A stretch of 64,000 nucleotides of DNA from Salegentibacter sp. (GCA_017795085.1 CP051246.1:2172514-2236513), one strand, 5' to 3'; numbered from the stretch's first letter, positions 9,654 through 18,969 are shown. The notes: generated by a model from the sequence alone, not told the origin. Made by a program: numbers and translations.

Positions 9654-10295
9654 TTAAAGTGACATAGCTTTTCCACCTCCCAGTTCTTCAACAGAACCAC
9701 AGGGGATATACTCTCCGGGAATAGGATCGTACCAAAGTACTCCTTCTCCAACCTGTTCACTGCTTTTCCAGGCCCAAATACCCATATCCCGAACATTTTC
9801 AAGGAATGAAAGCGCCCCGGCATCACTCATTTCAACCTCAGTATCTTTATCCTGAGGATCCTGGGTTTCGGTATTTCGCTTCAGGTATTCTTCTCGTTCT
9901 TTATCGGTAGCTTTTAAATATTTACCCACAATTTGCTCATATTCCTCTTTTGTACCATCAACCGGTTCTTTATTAAATTCTGCTTTAAAAGCCCCGGCAA
10001 AAGAATTGGCCGCCTTTGTAAAATCTTCTCCTTGTTTTACAGGAGCCACCTCATTCATATAAGAATCTATAAATTGTGCGATATTCAAATCGGATGCTCC
10101 GGGCGTATCACTTGCCGGTAAAATAATATCCAGCACCTTTTTAAGTGCAAAACCATTGGCAGCACTTAAATATACCGGTTCCCAATCGTAATCAGGATCA
10201 TTTTTACAGCTTTGTAAAAGGCTGAGGGTACTGGGGCCAACGACCATTACGCCGGCACCCAACCCAATATTTTTTAAGGCTTGTCTTCTGTTCAT
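9654..10295 (-). CDS. Gluconate 2-dehydrogenase subunit 3 family protein (Tat substrate)
   Basis: The 213-residue protein begins 'MNRRQALKNIGLGAGVMVVG', a twin-arginine signal followed by a hydrophobic stretch and 'LLQSC', so it is exported folded and may be lipid-anchored. In this family the small subunit partners a flavoprotein dehydrogenase that lacks its own signal and is carried across the membrane with it. That fits the GMC oxidoreductase directly upstream (6-base gap). The predicted role is therefore a periplasmic sugar or polyol dehydrogenase complex. The gluconate name is historical and says nothing about the substrate here. Confidence 0.85.
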   Translation of the reverse strand: MNRRQALKNIGLGAGVMVVGPSTLSLLQSCKNDPDYDWEPVYLSAANGFALKKVLDIILPASDTPGASDLNIAQFIDSYMNEVAPVKQGEDFTKAANSFAGAFKAEFNKEPVDGTKEEYEQIVGKYLKATDKEREEYLKRNTETQDPQDKDTEVEMSDAGALSFLENVRDMGIWAWKSSEQVGEGVLWYDPIPGEYIPCGSVEELGGGKAMSL

Positions 10296-10301
10296 AACAA
10301 A

Positions 10302-12002
10302 TTAAGCATTAGATTTTTTAAAATTTTTAGAGGCATGATCAGCAGCTCTGGCCGTCATTGCCATATAAGTAAGCGATGGGTTTTGGCAACCTGCCGAGGT
10401 CATAAAAGAACCATCGGTTACATAAACATTTGGTACCTCATGTACCTGATTGTTACCGTTTAATACTGAAGTTTTAGGATCACGCCCCATTCTAGCAGTT
10501 CCCATCTCATGAATTCCAAGACCGGGTGCTCCAATATCATCATAACCGTTCACATCTTTAAATCCGGCTTTTTCAAGCATAGCGACTGCTTGGGAGATCA
10601 TATCTTTACGCATTTTTAATTCATTTTCTTTGAATTCAGCGTCAAAAGTTATAGTTGGAAGTCCCCATTCATCAGTTTTATCATAATCCAGGGTCATTTT
10701 GTTTTCATGATAAGGCAAGGTTTCTCCAAAGCCCATTAATCCCATCGTCCAACCACCGGGTTGGGAAATTGCCTTCTTAAGATCCTCGCCATAAGCTGCT
10801 TCGGCAATAGCCGTAGACCAATCACCACGACTTGCCCCGCCCTGGTAACCGTAACCTCTTACAAAATCGAGATTATCATTTCCATTAATATTCCTGAATC
10901 GTGGCAAGTAAATTCCATTAGGCTTTCTACCTTTATAATACATATCTTCAAAACCATCATATTTACCTGAAGCTCCAGCTTTAAAATGGTGGTCCATCAC
11001 GTTATGACCTAGTTCACCGCTATCGTTGCCAAGACCATCAGGAAAACGATCAGATTTAGATTGCATTAATATACTTGTGGAAGCAATAGCAGAAGCACAA
11101 AGGAAAATCACATTAGATTTAAATTCCATTTCTTCTTTAGTTTCGGTATCAATAACTTTTACACCGGTAGCCCTTTTCCCATCGGCATCGTAGATGACTT
11201 CACTAACAATAGAATTTGGCCTAAGGATCATATTTCCTGTACGTTCTGCAGCAGGCAATGTAGAAGAATTACTGCTAAAATAACCTCCATAAGGGCAACC
11301 ACGAATACAACGGTTTCTAAACTGACAATTAGAACGACCTTCAAACTCCTTATCTCCGGTAATATGCGCTACCCTTCCGGCAGTAAGAACACGGCCATCA
11401 AAGTTTTCAGCCATATTTTTTCTCAAATGGTCTTCCACGCAGTTTAATTCCATTGCGGGTAAAAATTTACCATCAGGCAACTGACTTAAACCCAGCTTTT
11501 CCCCACTTACCCCAATAAAAGATTCTACATAATCATACCAGGGAGCTACATCTTTATACCGAACAGGCCAATCTACTCCATGGCCGTCTTTTTTATTTGC
11601 CCCAAAGTCAAGATCACTCAAACGATAACTGTGTCGACCCCACATAATAGAACGACCACCTACATGATAACCACGCATCCAGTCAAATCTTTTTGTTTCG
11701 TTATAAGGATGTTTAATATCATCAACAAACCAGTGGGCACTGGCTTTATTGGTGGTATAACCGGTACGAGCCTGTTTTTCCTGTCGTTTTTTCTCCTCCC
11801 GGGTAAGATTTCCTTTAAACTTATAATCCCAGGGATCGTCATTCATTGTTGGGTAATCTTCAATATGCTTTACCATTCGGCCGCGCTCTAAAACAAGGGT
11901 CTTAAAGCCTTTTTCACATAATTCTTTAGCAGCCCAGCCTCCGCTAATTCCTGTACCTACAACAATAGCATCATAGGTATCTTTTTCATAAAGTGTGCTC
12001 AC
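10302..12002 (-). CDS. GMC-family FAD-dependent oxidoreductase (sugar dehydrogenase type)
   Basis: A 566-residue flavoprotein. The FAD-binding Rossmann motif 'VVGTGISGGWAAKEL' is at residues 15-29. A cysteine-containing loop 'CQFRNRCIRGCPYGG' lies near 233-247. The C-terminal catalytic region has 'HEMGTARMG' near 500 and 'GCQNPSLTYMA' near 540, giving the GMC His/Asn pair. No signal peptide is visible, so export with the adjacent Tat-signal subunit is likely. GMC members with such a partner oxidise sugars, often at C3. With the DUF1080, Gfo/Idh and TIM-barrel genes across the divergent promoter, a role in making 3-keto sugars is a reasonable inference. Confidence 0.88.
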   Translation of the reverse strand: MSTLYEKDTYDAIVVGTGISGGWAAKELCEKGFKTLVLERGRMVKHIEDYPTMNDDPWDYKFKGNLTREEKKRQEKQARTGYTTNKASAHWFVDDIKHPYNETKRFDWMRGYHVGGRSIMWGRHSYRLSDLDFGANKKDGHGVDWPVRYKDVAPWYDYVESFIGVSGEKLGLSQLPDGKFLPAMELNCVEDHLRKNMAENFDGRVLTAGRVAHITGDKEFEGRSNCQFRNRCIRGCPYGGYFSSNSSTLPAAERTGNMILRPNSIVSEVIYDADGKRATGVKVIDTETKEEMEFKSNVIFLCASAIASTSILMQSKSDRFPDGLGNDSGELGHNVMDHHFKAGASGKYDGFEDMYYKGRKPNGIYLPRFRNINGNDNLDFVRGYGYQGGASRGDWSTAIAEAAYGEDLKKAISQPGGWTMGLMGFGETLPYHENKMTLDYDKTDEWGLPTITFDAEFKENELKMRKDMISQAVAMLEKAGFKDVNGYDDIGAPGLGIHEMGTARMGRDPKTSVLNGNNQVHEVPNVYVTDGSFMTSAGCQNPSLTYMAMTARAADHASKNFKKSNA

Positions 12003-12043
12003 AATTAAGTAGTTAATTAATAATTTAGTTTATCGAATCCTGT

Positions 12044-12051
12044 CAAATATA
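12044..12051 (-). promoter_or_regulatory. Candidate -7 promoter box of the GMC operon
   Basis: Read on the minus strand the sequence is TATATTTG, a perfect match to the Bacteroidota -7 consensus TAnnTTTG, 42 bases before the GMC start codon. No clear -33 TTG box is visible. The divergent TIM-barrel operon starts 154 bases from the GMC gene in the same intergenic space. Confidence 0.5.
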
Positions 12052-12155
12052 TAAATTTAAGCTTATAATTTTACTTCTTTAAAAAAAAGTCTACTTTTAA
12101 GATTCCAAATTGATTACTAATATTAAGTTAACTAACAACTATTAATTACATTTTT

Positions 12156-13154
12156 ATGAAAATTTCTCCAACCCGTATTGCAGTATACTTCTTTGCTTTT
12201 TTTTTAGTTTCAGGAATATACTCCTGTAAAAACAACAATAAAAAAGAAAGCACTGATAGTCAGGAAGAAACTACAATAAGTAACGATCCTTTTTTCAAAT
12301 TATCTTTAGCCCAATGGTCTTTAAACAAACCCATTTTTGCGGGAGAATTAGACCCTATGGATTTTGCTAAAAAAGCCAACGAAATGGGTTTTGAAGGTAT
12401 TGAATATGTGAGCGGTTTTTATGCTGAAAAAATCAAAAATGCAGAAAATCCCGAGACTGCCATGCAGGAAACCCTCGATTTGCTTAAAGCAGCTAGTGAA
12501 AAACATGGAGTAGAAAACGTATTGATTATGGTAGATGGTGAGGGTGAACTAGCTTCGCCGGAACCCGAAATACGTAATAAAGCTGTGGACAACCATAAAA
12601 AATGGGTAGATGCTGCTGAATTTTTAGGTTGTCATTCTATTCGAGTAAACCTTTTTGGTACTGATGACAAAGATGAATGGAAAGAAACCGCAACCGATGG
12701 CCTGAGCAAACTAGCAGAATATGCTTCAGAAAAAAATATTAATATCCTGGTTGAAAATCACGGTGGATTCTCTTCTAACGCTGCATTACTTGCCGAGGTT
12801 ATGGAAGCTGTTAATATGAAAAATTGTGGCACCCTGCCTGATTTTGGAAATTTTTGTCTAAAAAGAGAAGGTGGCGAACAATGGGAAGCTAAGTGTATAG
12901 AAGAATATCCTAAGTATAAAGGGGTTCAAGAAATGATGCCTTATGCCATAGCTGTAAGTGCCAAATCCTACGATTTTAACGAAGAAGGCCAGGAAACCAC
13001 CATTGATTTTGCCCAAATGCTTGAAATAGTAAAAGAAGCCGGTTATACCGGGTTTATAGGTGTGGAATATGAAGGGGAAAACCTTTCTCCTGAAGAAGGT
13101 ATTAAAGCCACCCGTGATTTACTTATAGCCGAAGGAAACAAACTAAACAAATAA
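12156..13154 (+). CDS. Periplasmic TIM-barrel sugar isomerase/epimerase-like lipoprotein
   Basis: A 332-residue protein with a lipoprotein signal ('GIYSC' near residue 24) and a Ser/Asp/Glu-rich linker. It then has the AP endonuclease-2/xylose-isomerase-like barrel: 'SLAQWSLNKPIF' at about 48, 'NEMGFEGIEYV' at about 80, 'ILVENHGGFSSN' at about 200 and 'GFIGVEYEGE' near 305. Family members bind a divalent metal through Glu, Asp and His residues on these strands and act as isomerases, epimerases or lyases. The lipid anchor places it outside the inner membrane, unlike the cytoplasmic second TIM-barrel protein downstream. First gene of a five-gene operon; it probably works on oxidised sugars made by the neighbouring GMC enzyme. 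Confidence 0.8.
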   Translation: MKISPTRIAVYFFAFFLVSGIYSCKNNNKKESTDSQEETTISNDPFFKLSLAQWSLNKPIFAGELDPMDFAKKANEMGFEGIEYVSGFYAEKIKNAENPETAMQETLDLLKAASEKHGVENVLIMVDGEGELASPEPEIRNKAVDNHKKWVDAAEFLGCHSIRVNLFGTDDKDEWKETATDGLSKLAEYASEKNINILVENHGGFSSNAALLAEVMEAVNMKNCGTLPDFGNFCLKREGGEQWEAKCIEEYPKYKGVQEMMPYAIAVSAKSYDFNEEGQETTIDFAQMLEIVKEAGYTGFIGVEYEGENLSPEEGIKATRDLLIAEGNKLNK

Positions 13155-13170
13155 ACGCTTTAATATTATT

Positions 13171-14403
13171 ATGAAAAACTTAGTTCGTTTTCAATTATCA
13201 ACCATGATGTTCCTTGAATTTTTTATCTGGGGCGGATGGTTTGTTACTTTGGGAACTTTTTTACCGCAAAATTTAGATGCCACAGGTTCTCAAACCGCCA
13301 TGGCATTCTCAACACAATCTTGGGGGGCTATCGTTGCTCCCTTTATTATTGGTTTGATTGCTGATCGGTTTTTTAATGCTGAACGTATCCTCGGGTTTTT
13401 ACACCTTGTAGGTGCAGTGTTGATGTATTTTATGTTTCAGGCTGAAAATTTTAGCAGTTTTTATCCGTATGTGCTGGCCTATATGATTTTATATATGCCA
13501 ACCCTTGCATTAGTAAATTCAATTTCTTTTTATCAAATGAGTGATCCATCCAAACAATTTTCCAGTATCAGGGTATTTGGAACCATTGGTTGGATTATCT
13601 CAGGGCTGGTTATAAGTTTTGTAGCTTGGGATTCAGCCCAAGGCCGGGCAGACGGAATGCTCCGTTATACTTTTTTAATGGCGGCAGTAGCTTCTACGGT
13701 TTTAGGTTTATTCAGCTTTAGCTTACCTAAAACACCACCAAGTAGTAAAGGTGAAAAAGTTTCAATTTCTGATATTTTAGGTTTAGATGCTATTGGTTTA
13801 TTAAAAAATAGAAATTTCCTTATTTTCTTTATTTCTTCTATTTTAATATCTATTCCCCTGGCTTTTTACTATCAAAATGCCAATCCTTTTTTATCTGAAA
13901 TCGGTATGGAAGACCCCACGGCAAAAATGTCTATCGGGCAGGTTTCAGAAGCACTATTCTTGCTTTTAATTCCCTATTTCTTTAAAAAATTTGGGTTTAA
14001 AATCACTATCCTTGCCGGTATGTTGGCCTGGACGGTGCGTTATTTATTATTCGCTTATGGGGAGACCGGTGAATTGGTATTTATGTTATTTATAGGGATT
14101 GCGCTTCACGGAATTTGTTATGATTTCTTCTTTGTATCGGGGCAAATCTATACCGATTCCAAAGCAGGACCAAAAATTAAAAGTGCTGCACAAGGGCTTA
14201 TCACTTTAGCCACTTATGGCCTGGGAATGCTTATTGGTTTCTGGGTTGCCGGGCAGGTTAGTGATATGTACCTTAATGCAGACGGAAGTCACAATTGGGA
14301 ACAAATCTGGATTATTCCGGCCGGTTTCGCTTTTGTAATAATGATTTTATTCGCTATTTTCTTTAAAGACGAAAAAATAGCTAAAAAAGATATTGAAGTA
14401 TAA
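13171..14403 (+). CDS. MFS transporter of the NupG-like nucleoside/sugar permease family
   Basis: 410 residues with about 12 hydrophobic segments and the NupG/NHS-type start 'LSTMMFLEFFIWGGWFVTLG'. The family comprises proton symporters named for nucleosides, but in Bacteroidota the members found beside Gfo/Idh and TIM-barrel genes are presumed to carry sugars or keto-sugars. The gene starts 16 bases after the TIM-barrel lipoprotein and 20 bases before the Gfo/Idh gene. Its place between a periplasmic and a cytoplasmic enzyme suggests it imports their common intermediate. Confidence 0.85.
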   Translation: MKNLVRFQLSTMMFLEFFIWGGWFVTLGTFLPQNLDATGSQTAMAFSTQSWGAIVAPFIIGLIADRFFNAERILGFLHLVGAVLMYFMFQAENFSSFYPYVLAYMILYMPTLALVNSISFYQMSDPSKQFSSIRVFGTIGWIISGLVISFVAWDSAQGRADGMLRYTFLMAAVASTVLGLFSFSLPKTPPSSKGEKVSISDILGLDAIGLLKNRNFLIFFISSILISIPLAFYYQNANPFLSEIGMEDPTAKMSIGQVSEALFLLLIPYFFKKFGFKITILAGMLAWTVRYLLFAYGETGELVFMLFIGIALHGICYDFFFVSGQIYTDSKAGPKIKSAAQGLITLATYGLGMLIGFWVAGQVSDMYLNADGSHNWEQIWIIPAGFAFVIMILFAIFFKDEKIAKKDIEV

Positions 14404-14423
14404 TTTTTAGAGAAACATAACTT

Positions 14424-15563
14424 ATGAGTAAAAAGATCAAATTAGGAATATTAGGTGGAGGTGGCGATTCGCTTATTGGGGTATTACACCGTATAGCTTC
14501 TACTATGTATGATAAATATGAATTAATAGGCGGAGTTTTTAATCCTGAAATTGAAGAAAGCATAAAGTTTGCTGCAGAAATCGGGATTGGCACCGATAGA
14601 ATCTATAAGGATTTAGACCATTTAATTTCCGAAGAAAAGAAATTACCTGAAGAAGAACGCATTCAGGTAATTTCAGTACTTACCCCAAACTTCCTCCATT
14701 TTCCAATGGCAAAATCCCTCTTGGAAAATGGCTTTAATGTAATTTGCGAAAAACCACTTACAACTACTTATGAAGAAGCAAAAATCCTTGAAAAAACGCT
14801 TGAAAAAGCCAATACGGTTTTTGCGGTAACCTACACCTACACCGGCTACCCAATGGTACGGCAAATGCGGAATTTAATTGCTGATGACCGTTTGGGAAAA
14901 ATCCAAAAAGTAGATGTCCAATATTACCAGGGCTGGATAAACCCAATAATTCACGATGAAGAAAAAAGGGCCAACACCTGGCGGTTACAACCCGAAAAAG
15001 CCGGGATAAGCTGCTGTATAGGTGATATAGGAACCCACGCTTTTGATATGATTGAGTATGTAAGCGGCCTGGAAGTGAAAAAGGTTTTAGCAGATTTAAA
15101 TTACCTATATGAAGATAATAAGTTAGATATAGACGGTACTATTTTACTTCGCTTTTCAGAATATGTAAAAGGAGTAATACGAACCAGTCAAATTGCCACT
15201 GCTGAAGAAAATAACCTTACCGTAGCTATTTACGGAGAAAAAGCCGGATTAAAATGGGAACAGGAAAATCCGAATTACCTCTACCTTATAGAAGATGGTG
15301 AGCCGGTAAAAGTCCTTAAACCCGGGCACGAATACAATGGAAAGCTTTCTTTGGATGGCACAAAACTTCCTCCGGGCCACCCTGAAGGAATTTTTGATTC
15401 TATGGGAAATATCTACAAAGGAGTTGCCCGTGCAGTGAATGGCGAAGAGTATGACCCGGGAGAATTTCCGACTTTAAAAGACGGAAAACGCGGCATGAAC
15501 TTTATTGAAAAAGCCGTGGAATCCCATCAAAAAGGAAATATTTGGGTTGAAATTGATGAATAA
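14424..15563 (+). CDS. Gfo/Idh/MocA-family NAD(P)-dependent oxidoreductase
   Basis: A 379-residue cytoplasmic dehydrogenase. The N-terminal Rossmann fold has 'LGILGGGGDSLIGV' at residues 7-20 and the family signature 'CEKPLTTT' near 109. The C-terminal alpha/beta domain includes 'GDIGTHAFDMIEYVSG' near residue 200, with the conserved His of the active-site region. Family members interconvert hydroxyl and keto groups on sugars, commonly at C3 of glucosides or on inositol. Within this operon it would oxidise or reduce the sugar ring before or after cleavage. No signal peptide. The specific substrate is unknown. Confidence 0.88.
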   Translation: MSKKIKLGILGGGGDSLIGVLHRIASTMYDKYELIGGVFNPEIEESIKFAAEIGIGTDRIYKDLDHLISEEKKLPEEERIQVISVLTPNFLHFPMAKSLLENGFNVICEKPLTTTYEEAKILEKTLEKANTVFAVTYTYTGYPMVRQMRNLIADDRLGKIQKVDVQYYQGWINPIIHDEEKRANTWRLQPEKAGISCCIGDIGTHAFDMIEYVSGLEVKKVLADLNYLYEDNKLDIDGTILLRFSEYVKGVIRTSQIATAEENNLTVAIYGEKAGLKWEQENPNYLYLIEDGEPVKVLKPGHEYNGKLSLDGTKLPPGHPEGIFDSMGNIYKGVARAVNGEEYDPGEFPTLKDGKRGMNFIEKAVESHQKGNIWVEIDE

Positions 15564-15581
15564 TATTTAAAATTAAGCAAC

Positions 15582-16637
15582 ATGAAAACGATAAAAGGAC
15601 CTGCGGTATTTTTAGCGCAGTTTATGGACAGTAAACCACCTTTTAACAGCTTAGACGGACTTTGCAAATGGGCTTCTGAATTGGGTTACAAGGGAATTCA
15701 AATTCCAACCTGGGAAACTGCCCTTATCGATTTGAAGAAAGCCGCCGAAAGCAAAACCTATTGCGATGAGTTAAAAGGAAAAATCCAATCCTACGGACTC
15801 GAAATCACTGAACTTTCCACTCATTTGCAAGGGCAACTGGTAGCAGTGCATCCCGCTTATGATAGTATGTTCGATAATTTTGCTCCTGAGCAATACCACA
15901 ACAACCCAAAAGAACGAACCAATTGGGCTATAAAACAATTAAAATTTGCTGCCAAAGCCAGCCGAAATTTAGGCCTGGACGTTCACGGCACCTTCAGCGG
16001 CTCTCTTCTTTGGCATACCGCCCATCCCTGGCCACAACGGCCGCAGGGATTGGTAGAAATGGGCTTTAAAGACCTTGCAAACCGATGGATGCCTATTCTG
16101 AATGAATTTGAAGAATGGGGCGTAGATGTTTGTTATGAAGTTCACCCGGGAGAAGATTTACACGACGGGGTGACTTTTGAACGTTTTTTAGAAGCCACGA
16201 ACAATCATAAACGAGTGAATTTGCTCTATGATCCAAGTCACTTTGTACTCCAACAACTTGATTATATTGAGTACATAGATTATTATCATGATTATATAAA
16301 AATGTTTCACGTAAAAGATGCTGAGTTTAATGCCACCGGCAAAAAAGGAACTTTTGGAGGTTATGAAGACTGGGTAAATAGAGCAGGCCGTTACAGAAGC
16401 CCTGGGGACGGACAAGTAGATTTTAAAACTATCTTTTCTAAACTTACCGAATACGGTTGTGATGTTTGGGCCGTGATGGAATGGGAATGTTGCATAAAAT
16501 CGCCGGAGCAGGGTGCGCGAGAAGGTGCACCTTTTATCAAAAATAATATTATTGAAGCTACCGACAAAAAATTTGATGATTTTGCCGGAACTGAAATCGA
16601 TGAAAATAAATTAAAAAAAATACTGGGAATCAATTAA
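15582..16637 (+). CDS. Cytoplasmic TIM-barrel sugar isomerase/epimerase family protein
   Basis: A 351-residue protein without a signal peptide, with an AP endonuclease-2-like barrel. Visible metal-site strands are 'VCYEVHPGEDLHDG' near 183, 'NLLYDPSHFVLQQ' near 213, 'IKMFHVKDAEFN' near 238 and 'VWAVMEWECC' near 295. These Glu, Asp, His and Glu positions match the divalent-metal centre of the family. It starts 18 bases after the Gfo/Idh gene. Such TIM-barrel plus Gfo/Idh pairs recur in Bacteroidota sugar operons and can act as isomerase, epimerase or lyase on keto-sugars. Confidence 0.85.
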   Translation: MKTIKGPAVFLAQFMDSKPPFNSLDGLCKWASELGYKGIQIPTWETALIDLKKAAESKTYCDELKGKIQSYGLEITELSTHLQGQLVAVHPAYDSMFDNFAPEQYHNNPKERTNWAIKQLKFAAKASRNLGLDVHGTFSGSLLWHTAHPWPQRPQGLVEMGFKDLANRWMPILNEFEEWGVDVCYEVHPGEDLHDGVTFERFLEATNNHKRVNLLYDPSHFVLQQLDYIEYIDYYHDYIKMFHVKDAEFNATGKKGTFGGYEDWVNRAGRYRSPGDGQVDFKTIFSKLTEYGCDVWAVMEWECCIKSPEQGAREGAPFIKNNIIEATDKKFDDFAGTEIDENKLKKILGIN

Positions 16638-16649
16638 TAAGCAACTAAT

Positions 16650-17408
16650 ATGAAAAAACCAATTTTAAGCCTGATGGCTGCTACCGTGTTTATGGTAGGC
16701 TGTAAAAACAACAGCGAAAAAGAAAGTAACGACACTGAAATGACTTCGAAAAACCAAACCGAAATTCAGGAGGAAACTCAGGACGAATGGCAGGAGTTAA
16801 GTGCCGAAAACCTTGACCACTGGAAGGCTTATAATGCCGAGACTATCTCAGATCAATGGCAGTTTAAAGATGGAACGCTAGCTTTTACACCTTCAGAAGG
16901 GGAACGTGATGGTTCTGAAAATTTAATTACCAAAGAAGAATATAAAAATTTTGAGCTTTCCCTGGAATGGAAAATTTCCGAAGGAGGAAATAGCGGAATT
17001 ATGTGGGGCGTACAGGAAGATGAAAAATTTGGTGAGCCTTACACTACCGGTCCTGAAATTCAAATTTTAGATAATGAACGCCATCCCGATGCTGATAATG
17101 GGGAAGTGCGGCACGCTGGTGCACTTTATGATATGATAGCTCCCAGCGAAAATGTTACCAAACCCGCCGGGGAATGGAATAAACTCGTACTTCGAATTGA
17201 TTATGATGAAAATAAAGGAAGCGTAACCCAAAACGGTACAAAAATAGTAGAATTTGCCGTCCATGGTGAAAAATGGAATACAATGGTAGAAAATTCTAAA
17301 TTCAAAGGCTGGGAAGATTTTGGTAAAACTCAAAAAGGCCATATTGCTTTACAAGATCACGGCAATAAAGTTTCGTACCGAAATATCAAAATCAAAAAAC
17401 TTGATTAA
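16650..17408 (+). CDS. DUF1080 (3-keto-disaccharide hydrolase-type) lipoprotein
   Basis: The 252-residue protein has a lipoprotein signal ('FMVGC' at residues 14-18), an acidic linker to about 45, and a DUF1080 beta-sandwich domain. Conserved blocks include 'FELSLEWKISEGGNSGIMWG' near 107-126, 'PEIQILDNERHPDAD' near 137 and 'HIALQDHGNKVSYRNIKI' near 230. DUF1080 proteins resemble concanavalin-type lectins, and some have been shown to cleave 3-keto-glycosides. The lipid anchor puts it in the periplasm or at the surface with the first TIM-barrel protein. As last gene of the operon it supports the reading of an oxidative glycoside-cleavage pathway. Confidence 0.85.
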   Translation: MKKPILSLMAATVFMVGCKNNSEKESNDTEMTSKNQTEIQEETQDEWQELSAENLDHWKAYNAETISDQWQFKDGTLAFTPSEGERDGSENLITKEEYKNFELSLEWKISEGGNSGIMWGVQEDEKFGEPYTTGPEIQILDNERHPDADNGEVRHAGALYDMIAPSENVTKPAGEWNKLVLRIDYDENKGSVTQNGTKIVEFAVHGEKWNTMVENSKFKGWEDFGKTQKGHIALQDHGNKVSYRNIKIKKLD

Positions 17409-17428
17409 CGAAGTTTAGCATAACAAAT

Positions 17429-17525
17429 AAGCTGTCTGATTTTTTAAAACCCCCGTCATTTTAAATTCATTTCAGAATCTAAAATATTAATGACGAAATT
17501 AGATTTTTTCAGTCAGCTTTTTTTA
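17429..17525 (+). terminator. Large stem-loop with T-tract ending the sugar operon
   Basis: AAGCTGTCTGA at 17429-17439 pairs, with one mismatch, with TCAGTCAGCTT at 17509-17519. A T-run follows immediately. A second nested pair, CGTCATT/AATGACG, lies inside. It sits 20 bases past the DUF1080 stop and likely ends the operon. The rest of the 248-base gap up to the SOD gene shows no other clear signal. Confidence 0.6.
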
Positions 17526-17656
17526 TTGCTGATTTTTGCGATACTCATTTTAGTATAAATTTTCACCTACTGTTAAGCTCTCCTTAAATAGTTGGTATTC
17601 CTTGTTAATAGGATTAATTTAGTATTGAATAACATCTAAAAACCAATCTTTATATT

Positions 17657-18259
17657 ATGAAACGACTAAGTTTTTCTCTATTATTTTTAAGCTCACTTGT
17701 TATTTTTAGTTGTAAAAATAAAAATAGCGAGAACAACGAAGAGACAACCTCAGAAGATACAGAGATGAATGCTATGGAAGAACAAGATAACAATGATACC
17801 GAAACCAAAGAAATTACGGTAGCTATGGAATCTAAAAGCGATAGCAATCTGAGTGGAGAAGTTATATTTATTGAAGAAAACGGCGAGGTAACGATGAAAG
17901 CTACCATTACTGGACTCCCAGAGGGAGAACACGCTATTCATATTCACGAAAAAGCAGATTGTTCTGCTGCTGATGGTTCTTCAGCAGGGGGGCATTGGAA
18001 CCCTACTTACGAACAGCACGGAAAATGGGGTGATCCAGAAGGATATCATAAAGGCGACATCGGAAATTTTAAAGTTGATGAAAACGGAAACGGAAGCATT
18101 GGTATGACTACCGATGAATGGTGTATAGACTGTGGTGATGAAGAAAAAGATATCGTAGGCAAAGCCATTATTGTTCACGATGGTGTTGACGATTATACCA
18201 GTCAACCATCTGGTGATGCCGGAAGCCGTGTAGGCTGCGGAGGAGTTATTGAGCTTTAA
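17657..18259 (+). CDS. sodC: Superoxide dismutase [Cu-Zn], lipoprotein
   Basis: The enzyme dismutates superoxide in the periplasm with copper and zinc. Of 200 residues, the first 19 form a lipoprotein signal ending 'VIFSC', then a strongly acidic Asn/Glu/Thr linker runs to about residue 50. The catalytic domain has all signature blocks: 'HAIHIHEKADC' (copper ligands and disulfide Cys), 'GGHWNP' with 'HGKWGD', 'HKGDIGNF' (bridging and zinc ligands), 'IIVHDGVDDY' (copper His) and 'SGDAGSRVGCGG' (the conserved Arg and second Cys). Monocistronic, with its own terminator. The acidic tether probably holds the domain away from the membrane. Confidence 0.95.
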   Translation: MKRLSFSLLFLSSLVIFSCKNKNSENNEETTSEDTEMNAMEEQDNNDTETKEITVAMESKSDSNLSGEVIFIEENGEVTMKATITGLPEGEHAIHIHEKADCSAADGSSAGGHWNPTYEQHGKWGDPEGYHKGDIGNFKVDENGNGSIGMTTDEWCIDCGDEEKDIVGKAIIVHDGVDDYTSQPSGDAGSRVGCGGVIEL

Positions 18260-18282
18260 TTCAATAAAAAAAATAGCATATC

Positions 18283-18317
18283 AAAAAAAGCTGTCTTTTA
18301 CCGGACGGCTTTTTTTC
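18283..18317 (+). terminator. Rho-independent terminator after sodC
   Basis: AAAAAAAGCTGTC and GACGGCTTTTTTT form a 6-bp GC-containing stem (one G-T pair) flanked by A and T runs, 24 bases after the sodC stop. Confidence 0.8.
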
Positions 18318-18474
18318 GAATATTCCGGCTAAACGGACACCACTCTCACTTACTCCTGAATTTATTTCTTCTTCATTTTTGGTTCACCGTAGCAAAGACA
18401 ACCACAAAGAACAAATCTTACGGAAAGCATTACCTTGACCATGTATTTTTAGGTGTGTTGTAGTCTTTTTCTTT

Positions 18475-18969
18475 TCAGTTTTCGTTATATAGATCATTCA
18501 CTTTTTTACAATTAGACATTTTATCAATTTCGTAAAAATAGTTCAGTTGCCATTTTTGATTTCGTTGGGCTTGTTTGTTTTTTGTTATATCCCAACAAGG
18601 ATAAACTCGGAATGCTCTTTTCCCTTCTTTTGTATCAGTTGAGATTATCCCTTTCTTAATCAGCACAGATTTTGGAAAAACAAATTGTCCAAATTCGTTT
18701 TCAGTTTTCACATTCACAACATAAAAGTCAATTTGGTCGCTTTCATCAAAAGGTTCAATTGATCCGCCTTTATTTCTTTTCCAAAATGTCACAAATTGAC
18801 CTGCTTTTTTAGGTGTGATCTTAGCTTTTCTGCATAAAATATTCCGACTATTAAGTTCAAACTGGCAAGCATCATACTCTTTACTTTCTACTTCAATTTT
18901 AAAGTTTGAAACCTCAAGATTACATCTATCGTAAATTTCTGCTTTTATTTGCTTTAAGTTTTTGTCCAT
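18475..18969 (-). CDS. MepB-family protein
   Basis: The 164-residue protein has the MepB pattern: 'EYDACQFELNSRNILCRKAK' at about 31-50, then 'KITPKKAGQFVTFWKRN' and 'SDQIDFYVVNVKTENEFGQF', and ends with 'RVYPCWDIT...NQKWQLNYFYEI'. MepB was named from the Staphylococcus mepRAB multidrug locus, but its biochemical role is unknown. Here it stands alone with no efflux gene nearby. It is soluble, with no signal peptide. Flanking DNA on the left (18318-18474) is empty apart from the sodC terminator. Family call fairly confident, function unknown. Confidence 0.75.
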   Translation of the reverse strand: MDKNLKQIKAEIYDRCNLEVSNFKIEVESKEYDACQFELNSRNILCRKAKITPKKAGQFVTFWKRNKGGSIEPFDESDQIDFYVVNVKTENEFGQFVFPKSVLIKKGIISTDTKEGKRAFRVYPCWDITKNKQAQRNQKWQLNYFYEIDKMSNCKKVNDLYNEN

